DNA from: an uncultured Bacteroidota bacterium
GTDB taxonomy: Bacteria; Bacteroidota; Bacteroidia; 2-12-FULL-35-15
Assembly (NCBI GenBank): GCA_903881065.1
Contig: CAIRRW010000521.1
Coordinates: forward strand, 1-5,645
Length of the DNA: 5,645 nucleotides
Reading direction: 5' to 3'
The notes beneath the pieces are model-generated. The model did not search any database. It saw nothing but the letters and a program-made list of their open reading frames with translations, and was not told the DNA's origin. Shown here in pieces: positions 1-4,512 of the stretch. Numbering within the stretch: position 1 is the first letter of the stretch; every line of letters begins with the position of its first letter. A program made the translations under genes and the position numbers.

Positions 1-1
1 T

Positions 2-34
2 AAAAAACTCTTTACGGTTTGTAAAGAGTTTTTT
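2..34. terminator. Bidirectional intrinsic terminator of an off-window gene
   Basis: A perfect 14-bp stem (2-15 pairing with 21-34) closes a 5-base loop (GGTTT). The stem has an A-run at its outer left and a T-run of seven at its outer right (29-35), so it can act on either strand. No gene in the window ends here from the right, so it most likely ends a plus-strand gene just off the left edge. This is read directly from sequence; activity is inferred. Confidence 0.8.
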
Positions 35-75
35 TGTTTTGTTGCGTAAGTACAACTTACTTATTAAAAATGTCA

Positions 76-156
76 CGAAGCCCAACCGCACATAGCAATG
101 CTTCAGCTTCGCGCCTACTGTTGTGTTAATTATGCAGCTTAAGACGTACTGGGGCT
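76..156. other. Structured, less AT-rich tract with a 31-bp imperfect repeat
   Basis: This island is visibly richer in G and C than the surrounding DNA. CGAAGC (76-81) can pair with GCTTCG (106-111), and AGCCC (79-83) can alternatively pair with GGGCT (152-156). The pattern CAGCTT-N6-TACTG occurs twice, at 104-120 and 135-151, exactly 31 bp apart. It could be a small RNA, the remains of a repeat element, or part of an old insertion. I do not recognise a known RNA family, and the pairing is too short to be conclusive. Confidence 0.3.
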
Positions 157-195
157 CACTTTATAATTGAGATTTATAACTGAATAGAAAAACGT

Positions 196-227
196 TTTGT
201 AGTCCTAATTCGTAATAGGACTACAAA
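196..227. repeat. Perfect 12-bp inverted repeat (hairpin)
   Basis: TTTGTAGTCCTA (196-207) is followed by an 8-base loop and its exact reverse complement (216-227). There is no T-run right after the stem on the plus strand. On the minus strand a short T-rich stretch follows a few bases later, so it would be at best a weak minus-strand terminator. It may instead be a binding site or a small mobile-repeat remnant. TTTTGTAG recurs at 567-574, at the end of the G-rich array. Confidence 0.6.
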
Positions 228-347
228 TCTATCTAAAACTTTAACGAAGATTTGTCCCGTTGAATAAGTAATCATCTCTACTTTAATACAAAATCGTTCT
301 TTAGGTAAGGTAATAAACAGTCGAAATGAGGTAATCTACTCTTTCTC

Positions 348-574
348 GGGGGAAAAGTTGATTACCGAGGGGGAAATAATTTTACCGAAGGGGAAAAGTT
401 AATTGGCAAAGGGGAAAAAAGATTATTACAGGGGGAAAGTTGTTTCCCCTAGAGGAAAAGAACTTTATTGAAGGGGAAAAGTTGATTAGCAAGAGGGAAA
501 AGTTATTTCCCCCTTACAAAAGAAGTTTGCTGGAGGGGGAAAAGTTCATCCCCCTTACAAGAGTACTTTTGTAG
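348..574. repeat. Degenerate tandem array, about eleven 20-21 bp G-rich units
   Basis: G-runs recur at a steady 20-21 bp: they end at 352, 373, 393, 414, 435, 455, 476, 497 and 539, with degenerate units filling the slots near 518 and 560. The approximate core is GGGGAAAAGTTGATTA followed by a loose ACCGAA-like tail. Units 1-4 and 7 fit it best. Units starting at 431, 493 and 535 end in a C-run and form hairpins, and each is followed by a G-poor partner unit, giving a 41-42 bp composite. Mixed 20- and 21-bp units, an in-frame stop and no start codon argue against coding. Its place just upstream of the uncharacterised gene at 677 suggests a regulatory or lineage-specific repeat role, which is inference. 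Confidence 0.85.
564..571 (+). promoter_or_regulatory. Possible -7 box for the gene at 677
   Basis: TACTTTTG matches the Bacteroidota -7 consensus TAnnTTTG and lies in the last unit of the G-rich array, about 105 bp before the start codon. No TTTG or TTG is found at the expected 19-21 bp upstream distance; the array's GTTC lies there instead. The assignment therefore rests on one half-site and could be chance. Confidence 0.3.
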
Positions 575-676
575 CCCAAATGAACTTAGCGGTATAGAGG
601 TTTAATATTCTGGTATCAAATGTTGAGAAATAGTAACTAAACAATAAGTAGTATTAACTAAATAATAAATAAAACA

Positions 677-1342
677 ATGAAATTATCAGTAAAGATTTTA
701 AATTACAACTTCTTCGTGATGGCATTTATACCTTATGTAACAAGCCTAGAAGGAATAGCCCGATACGGTTTGAGTACAGATATGGTAGCTGCGCTAACTA
801 AATTCCTTGATGACTGGACTAAGAAGTTTGCCATATACAGCGATGCAGCACAACATACTGCCGTGAGTGCGTTGGATATTAATGAGGCTTATTTGGTGGG
901 ATTTCCACTAACAGAAGGTGTGCGTTCATCAATAAAAGGAAATACCATAATCACACTTTCGGGTATCGAAAGACAGATATTAAACATTAAAAAGCCGGCA
1001 CACCGCACTGGTCATGTGTTGCCACAGGCAGATGGCCCTGCGTTTGTGTGCATAGGGTATAATTCTGGAATAGTAACAGCTGTTGCTACTGACCCAAAAA
1101 ATCCTCGTGTATTTGGCAAACCTGCCGGTATGGATATTGGGCTGAAAGTGGCATACACTAATGTAGGCGAAGCATTGCCGGCTCCAAGTGCTTTTAATCT
1201 GTTGCCCGATGAAACAACTACTGAATTTGAAGTAATAATTCCGATTGCTATGCTTGGTAAACTTATTAGCCTAAAAGGCACCTATAAAAATGCAAGAGGT
1301 GAAGAAGGTAATGAAGGATTTACCTTTATGATGGTGGTGTAA
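677..1342 (+). CDS. Uncharacterised Bacteroidota-type protein, 221 aa
   Basis: Function unknown. Residues about 20-75 look helical and polar. A short segment around 92-108 carries the pattern LSGIERQILNIKKP. The C-terminal half (about 115-221) looks beta-rich, with FGKPAGMDIGLKVAY near 146-160 and YKNARGEEGNEGF near 202-216. From memory this order (FIP near the start, helical region, LT-x-x-(D/E)R-x-x-L-x-I, then KPxG and NxRGExG in an Fn3-like half) matches a recurring family of hypothetical proteins in Bacteroidota and other environmental bacteria; no role has been assigned that I know of. Family members usually begin close to the FIP motif, so the start may be the ATG at 719 (MAFIPYV) rather than 677. 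Neither start has a Shine-Dalgarno sequence. The residues before M15 look slightly like a signal sequence but are not convincing. The gene stands alone, behind the G-rich array and facing fabD across a shared terminator. Confidence 0.75.
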   Translation: MKLSVKILNYNFFVMAFIPYVTSLEGIARYGLSTDMVAALTKFLDDWTKKFAIYSDAAQHTAVSALDINEAYLVGFPLTEGVRSSIKGNTIITLSGIERQILNIKKPAHRTGHVLPQADGPAFVCIGYNSGIVTAVATDPKNPRVFGKPAGMDIGLKVAYTNVGEALPAPSAFNLLPDETTTEFEVIIPIAMLGKLISLKGTYKNARGEEGNEGFTFMMVV

Positions 1343-1404
1343 TTAATGAAATTCTAAAAACTAATATCTAAATTCTAATTGTAATCCTTAATCGAAACGA
1401 AGGA

Positions 1405-1450
1405 TGAAACTAAAAAAGCTCCGTATTTCTACGGAGCTTTTTTAGTTTCA
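1405..1450. terminator. Bidirectional intrinsic terminator between convergent genes
   Basis: A perfect 21-bp stem (1405-1425 with 1430-1450) has a 4-base loop (TTTC). The GC core GCTCCGTA/TACGGAGC is flanked by six As on the left and six Ts on the right, so it works in both orientations. It lies 62 bp after the stop of the 677 gene and 51 bp after the end of fabD on the opposite strand, and so would end both transcripts. Confidence 0.92.
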
Positions 1451-1468
1451 CAGACTAGTATACTAATG

Positions 1469-1500
1469 AACCAATGACCTAGTAAACCAATAAACCAATG
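1469..1500. repeat. Short AACCAAT repeat cluster
   Basis: The word AACCAAT occurs three times, at 1469-1475, 1485-1491 and 1493-1499, each followed by A or G; the copies are 16 and 8 bp apart. This looks like a decayed microsatellite of 8-bp units downstream of the fabD stop codon. It is non-coding and no function is evident. Confidence 0.55.
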
Positions 1501-1501
1501 C

Positions 1502-2386
1502 CTAAATACTTCCCGCTTCCATTGCAGGATTAACTTTTTTCACCAAGCCCTGCAATACTTTTCCCGGACCTACTTCAGTAAATGAAGTAGCACCATCAGC
1601 AATCATTTGCTGGATAGTCTGCGTCCATTTTACAGGAGCTGTAAGTTGAGTATTCAAATTCTTTTGAATTTCAATAGGATTAGAAACCGCACTTGCCGTT
1701 ACATTTTGATATACCGGACAAATAGGGTTATTAAATTTTGTAGCATTAATAGCAGCTTCCAGCTCAATGCGTGCCGGTTCCATTAATGGAGAATGAAAAG
1801 CACCGCCAACAGGCAATACCAATGCACGTTTTGCTCCTGCAGCTTTCATCTTTTCACAGGCAATATTTACTCCGTTTATACTTCCCGAAATAACAAGTTG
1901 TCCCGGACAATTATAATTGGCAGCAACCACCACTTCACCGCCCTGAGTAATTTCAGCACAGATGGTTTCAATTATTTTCTCATCAAGATTTAAAATCGCA
2001 GCCATAGTAGAAGGATTAAGTTCGCAGGCTTTCTGCATTGCCATTGCACGTTTGGATACTAAAACAAGTGCATCTTCAAATGCCAACGTTTTATTTGCTA
2101 CCAATGCTGAAAATTCCCCAAGACTATGTCCTGCGACCATATCCGGTTTTAAGCTATCGCCTTTTGTAGCAGCCAATATTACTGAATGCAAAAAGATGGC
2201 AGGTTGTGTAACTTTAGTTTGTTTCAACTCTTCATCCGTTCCGGCAAACATTATGTCGGTAATTCGGAAACCGAGTATATCATTTGCTTTCTCGAATAAT
2301 TGTTTTGCTAAATCAGAGTTGTCATACAACTCTTTTCCCATTCCTACAAACTGTGAGCCCTGTCCTGGAAATACGTATGCTTTCAT
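1502..2386 (-). CDS. fabD: Malonyl-CoA:ACP transacylase FabD
   Basis: FabD moves malonyl from CoA to acyl carrier protein, supplying the extender unit for type II fatty-acid synthesis in the cytoplasm. The 294-residue length is normal for the family. Visible motifs: GQGSQ at 8-12 (oxyanion-hole Gln9), GHSLGE at 86-91 with nucleophile Ser88, Arg113 in SKRAMAMQ (binds the malonyl carboxylate), GAFHSPLM with catalytic His198, Gln247 in TQLTAPVKW, and EVGPGKVLQGL near the C-terminus. All expected catalytic residues are present. Residues about 125-190 correspond to the small ferredoxin-like subdomain. The ATG start gives MKAYVFPGQG, the usual family N-terminus, so the start is secure. The gene is transcribed alone: the Bax-inhibitor-family gene upstream has its own terminator, and a candidate promoter plus a REP-like foldback lie between them. 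The bidirectional hairpin at 1405-1450 ends the transcript. Confidence 0.97.
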   Translation of the reverse strand: MKAYVFPGQGSQFVGMGKELYDNSDLAKQLFEKANDILGFRITDIMFAGTDEELKQTKVTQPAIFLHSVILAATKGDSLKPDMVAGHSLGEFSALVANKTLAFEDALVLVSKRAMAMQKACELNPSTMAAILNLDEKIIETICAEITQGGEVVVAANYNCPGQLVISGSINGVNIACEKMKAAGAKRALVLPVGGAFHSPLMEPARIELEAAINATKFNNPICPVYQNVTASAVSNPIEIQKNLNTQLTAPVKWTQTIQQMIADGATSFTEVGPGKVLQGLVKKVNPAMEAGSI

Positions 2387-2405
2387 AAATTATTTTGTTT
2401 GTTAG

Positions 2406-2543
2406 ACCTCACCCCTCAGACCCTCTCCTTGAAAAAAGGAGAGGGGTGACGAGATGTGAAGTGCGTTATTAAAAATGTTTTTATCTGGTTTCACTTCCTG
2501 CCCCCTCTCCTTTTTTCAAGGAGAGGGGATAAAGGGGTGAGGT
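2406..2543. repeat. REP-like foldback element with two GC-rich hairpins
   Basis: The outer arms 2406-2446 and 2502-2543 are inverted copies differing only in a 3-4 base patch (CAG against TTAT on the complementary reading). Both begin with ACCTCACCCCT. Each arm also holds its own hairpin: 2421-2430 with 2436-2445, and 2502-2512 with 2518-2528, each with a 5-base loop. The spacer contains further inverted pieces (GTGAA 2456-2460 with TTCAC 2490-2494; TAAAAA 2470-2475 with TTTTTA 2478-2483). From memory, CCTCACCCC...CCCCTCTCC palindromes are common dispersed intergenic repeats in Bacteroidota and cyanobacteria, comparable to REP elements mobilised by RAYT transposases. No transposase is present here, so this would be a non-autonomous copy. 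It lies entirely between the Bax-inhibitor-family gene and fabD. Confidence 0.85.
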
Positions 2544-2553
2544 AATTTTTTTT

Positions 2554-2583
2554 CAAATGTAATAATAAAAAAAGTCCCGCAAT
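2554..2583 (-). promoter_or_regulatory. Candidate fabD promoter
   Basis: Read on the minus strand, ATTG (2580-2583) and TACATTTG (2554-2561) match the Bacteroidota -33 TTG and -7 TAnnTTTG boxes with an 18-base gap, slightly shorter than the usual 19-21. The predicted start of transcription is near 2548-2550, a few bases before the REP-like element. The -33 box lies inside the terminator hairpin of the upstream gene. No better promoter match is seen in the 19 bp between the element and the fabD start codon. Confidence 0.5.
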
Positions 2584-2599
2584 TAGTGCGGGACTTTTT
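2567..2599 (-). terminator. Intrinsic terminator of the Bax-inhibitor-family gene
   Basis: GTCCCGCA (2574-2581) pairs with TGCGGGAC (2587-2594) across a 5-base loop. A/T pairs extend the stem to 13 bp. On the minus strand the hairpin is followed by seven Ts (2567-2573). It starts 21 bp after the stop codon of the gene at 2621-3343, so it should separate that gene from fabD. Confidence 0.9.
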
Positions 2600-2620
2600 A
2601 TTTAAATAAATTATTTAATC

Positions 2621-3343
2621 TTATTTTCTGTCGCCAAATAAACGAAGTAACATAAGGAATAAGTTGATGAAATCCATGTATAAATTAAGTGCACCCATTA
2701 TTACTAATTTACTAGCAGCAGCAGTTCCAAACTGAATTCCTGCACCTATGTTTTTTAATTTTTGTACATCATAAGCCGTTAAGCCTGTAAATACTAATAC
2801 ACCAATAAAGCTGATAATGTAATCCATTCCGCTGCTTCGCATAAACATATTTATTACTGAAGCAATGATGATTCCTACTAATCCCATCATCATTATAGAG
2901 CCAAACTTAGTTAAATCTGTTTTGGTAGTATAACCTACAAGTGCCATCACGCCAAACATTCCGGAAGCAGCTACAAATGTTCCGAAGATAGAACCTGCAG
3001 TGTAAGCGAGGAAAATGAAACTTAAACTCATTCCCATTACTGCCGAAAATAAAAGGAAAATAAATAGTAATGCAGGGTAAGATAGTTTGTTAAAACCAAA
3101 CGACATTACCAAAACAAATGCCAATGGCGAAAACATTACTGCATAACCTAGTCCTGTCATTTTCCCTAATTCAGGGTCAACAAGTAGCTTAAGTAAATCA
3201 ATACTGTTTCCAAAATAATAAGCTACTACCGAAGTAATTGCCAGTGCAGCAAACATCCATGAAAATACGGATGACATAAAGGTCTTAGAAATTGCTGCTG
3301 TTTCTTCCTGTGATTGAACGAAATTAAAATTATTAGTTTCCAT
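2621..3343 (-). CDS. Bax inhibitor-1/YccA-family membrane protein
   Basis: A 240-residue inner-membrane protein of the BI-1/TMBIM family (YccA and YbhL in E. coli, YetJ in Bacillus). Characterised members are pH-sensitive calcium leak channels or modulators of membrane protease FtsH; which applies here is not shown by the sequence. About six hydrophobic spans can be seen near residues 22-44, 66-83, 90-112, 116-138, 148-168 and 173-190, followed by a C-terminal hydrophobic segment at about 213-236 that carries the family signature GALNLYMDFINLFLMLLRLFG. Conserved acidic residues Asp192 (TAYDVQKLK) and Asp224 (YMDFINLF) fit the pair implicated in pH sensing in YetJ. The cytoplasmic N-terminus is polar (residues 1-20). 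Length is normal and the family match is strong. The gene has its own promoter (3375-3406) and terminator (2567-2599), so it is probably monocistronic despite lying 155 bp after hemH on the same strand. Confidence 0.95.
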   Translation of the reverse strand: METNNFNFVQSQEETAAISKTFMSSVFSWMFAALAITSVVAYYFGNSIDLLKLLVDPELGKMTGLGYAVMFSPLAFVLVMSFGFNKLSYPALLFIFLLFSAVMGMSLSFIFLAYTAGSIFGTFVAASGMFGVMALVGYTTKTDLTKFGSIMMMGLVGIIIASVINMFMRSSGMDYIISFIGVLVFTGLTAYDVQKLKNIGAGIQFGTAAASKLVIMGALNLYMDFINLFLMLLRLFGDRK

Positions 3344-3374
3344 TTATAAGTTTTTATTGTTTGATTTTAAGTTG

Positions 3375-3406
3375 CAAAGATAATACCGAATATGATAGTA
3401 TGCAAA
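3375..3406 (-). promoter_or_regulatory. Bacteroidota-type promoter for the Bax-inhibitor-family gene
   Basis: On the minus strand, TTTG (3403-3406) and TATCTTTG (3375-3382) are separated by 20 bases, an exact fit to the -33 TTTG and -7 TAnnTTTG consensus. Transcription should begin near 3370, leaving a leader of about 27 bases before the ATG at 3343. This is the clearest promoter in the window. Confidence 0.8.
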
Positions 3407-3498
3407 AATGGCAGTGTTATTAAAAGTGAAATATCCTATTTACTTGTTTTTTTTACTATTAAGCACCGTTTTCTATTTCTGCGAAAGCATTAATAATA

Positions 3499-4509
3499 CT
3501 ATCCGATTACCATCTTTTTCAAAGCCTCAATCCACAAAGGATTGTCATTTAAACTTTCCACCAACTGGATTTTCTCCCCTCCATGTTTCTTGAAAATTTC
3601 ATCATACTCAGTTCCTATTTCATAAATTGTTTCCAGACAATCGGCAACAAAAGCAGGAGAAAACACTAGAATCTTCTTTTTTCCTTCCTTTGCTTTTTGA
3701 GTAATAACCTTGTCACTATATGGTTTTATCCATTTATCATCCAGTCGCGATTGAAAAGTAGTTTCATATTTCCCTTCCGGAATATTTAAGTGTTTTACTA
3801 GTTGACGTGTGGTCTCAAAACAATTCGCACGATAACAATATTGATTCTTCTCTGTAATTGTATCACAGCAGGTACCAAGTTTGCAGCTGTTTGCACCATA
3901 ATGAGCAGAACCTTTATTTATATGCCTTTCTGGTAAACCGTGATACGAGAAAATTACAAAATCATAATCAGCTATCGAGTACTTTTTAGCCACATCTACA
4001 CATGAAGCAATAAAGTCAGGGTTGTCATAAAATTTCGAAATGATTCTCAAAGAAGGGGTAACTTCCCACTTTTGCATCAATCGAATAGCTTCCGCCACTG
4101 ACGAACCAGTGCTTGATGATGCGTATTGAGGATATAATGGAATCATGATGATGTTATCAACCTTTGCCAATCGTAATTTATCAAGTGCGGATTCCAGACT
4201 TGGACTTTGATAACGCATACCTAATTCCACAACATATTTATCACCAAGTTCTTTTTGCAAAAGCACTTTCATTTTGTTGCTGTTTGTTAACAAAGGCGAC
4301 CCATCCTTCGTCCAAATATGCTGATAAAGTTTTGCCGACTTTGAAGAACGAAATGGAACAATGATTCCATTCACTAATATAAATCGACCAATCGGATTAA
4401 TGTCAATCACTCTCGGGTCGTTCAAAAATTCTGATAAATATTTACGGACATCCGATGTTTTCGGACTGTCCGGTGTTCCTAAGTTAATTAGTAATACTCC
4501 TGTTTTCAT
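3499..4509 (-). CDS. hemH: Ferrochelatase HemH
   Basis: Ferrochelatase inserts Fe2+ into protoporphyrin IX, the last step of the protoporphyrin-dependent route to heme. The 336-residue length is normal. Motifs seen: LLINLGTPDSP at 6-16, the active-site loop PLYPQYASSSTGS at 124-136, FSYHGLPERH at 187-196 with catalytic His190, and the late SPAFVADCLETIYEI with Glu293, the conserved metal/proton-handling acid. A cysteine-rich stretch lies at 209-230 (Cys209, 214, 215, 225, 230) just after the active-site His, with Cys291 later. Similar cysteines occur in some bacterial ferrochelatases; whether they bind a [2Fe-2S] cluster here is unknown. The ATG at 4507-4509 follows the lpdA stop codon by 3 bp, which implies cotranscription and possibly translational coupling. 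No separate promoter and no strong terminator after the stop codon are visible; readthrough into the next gene is possible. Confidence 0.97.
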   Translation of the reverse strand: MKTGVLLINLGTPDSPKTSDVRKYLSEFLNDPRVIDINPIGRFILVNGIIVPFRSSKSAKLYQHIWTKDGSPLLTNSNKMKVLLQKELGDKYVVELGMRYQSPSLESALDKLRLAKVDNIIMIPLYPQYASSSTGSSVAEAIRLMQKWEVTPSLRIISKFYDNPDFIASCVDVAKKYSIADYDFVIFSYHGLPERHINKGSAHYGANSCKLGTCCDTITEKNQYCYRANCFETTRQLVKHLNIPEGKYETTFQSRLDDKWIKPYSDKVITQKAKEGKKKILVFSPAFVADCLETIYEIGTEYDEIFKKHGGEKIQLVESLNDNPLWIEALKKMVIG

Positions 4510-4512
4510 AAA

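Larger units (their letters stand above)
35..676. other. Gene-free intergenic region
   Basis: No open frame here has a plausible start, length or protein-like composition on either strand. The frame through the first repeat units (from about 330) has no ATG and is closed after roughly 40 codons, and unit lengths of both 20 and 21 bp would break a frame. The region contains the structured tract at 76-156, the inverted repeat at 196-227 and the G-rich array at 348-574, each listed separately. Positions 46-60 also form a tiny hairpin (GTAAGT/ACTTAC, 3-base loop). Positions 232-347 and 575-676 are plain AT-rich DNA; the latter would be the leader of the 677 gene. Confidence 0.7.

Noticed and set aside
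61..73. 13-base match (TTATTAAAAATGT) with the spacer of the REP-like element near 2467
   Set aside because: The word is almost entirely A and T; a match of this length is expected by chance in a few kilobases of AT-rich DNA.
80..156. Integron attC site (GCCCAAC at 80-86 fits the RYYYAAC core)
   Set aside because: No matching GTTRRRY core lies at the other end, the internal pairing is weak, and no integrase or cassette array is seen.
224..231. Minus-strand TAGATTTG as a -7 promoter box
   Set aside because: No TTG lies at the proper upstream distance and no minus-strand gene lies downstream before the left terminator.
330..452. Open frame through the first G-rich units, suggesting a heptapeptide-repeat protein
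   Set aside because: It has no start codon, a stop near 452, and mixed 20- and 21-bp units that would shift the frame.
348..539. G-quadruplex formed by the G-runs
   Set aside because: The runs are separated by about 16 bases, too long for typical stable quadruplex loops; hairpins are the better-supported structure.
348..574. CRISPR array
   Set aside because: Units are 20-21 bp, contiguous and degenerate, with no unique spacers and no cas genes in the window.
1012..1281. 89-codon minus-strand frame opposite the 677 gene
   Set aside because: The plus-strand frame is longer, has family-like motifs and a proper terminator; the antisense frame has neither.
1962..2405. 147-codon plus-strand frame opposite fabD
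   Set aside because: It is fully antisense to a strongly supported fabD whose catalytic motifs are all intact, and its translation has no recognisable protein features.
3408..3593. Plus-strand 61-codon frame with a hydrophobic, signal-like N-terminus, partly in the gap between hemH and the Bax-inhibitor-family gene
   Set aside because: Its second half runs antisense through the hemH 3' end, its start codon abuts the minus-strand -33 box at 3403-3406, it has no promoter or terminator, and the hydrophobicity follows from a T-rich stretch around 3440-3480.
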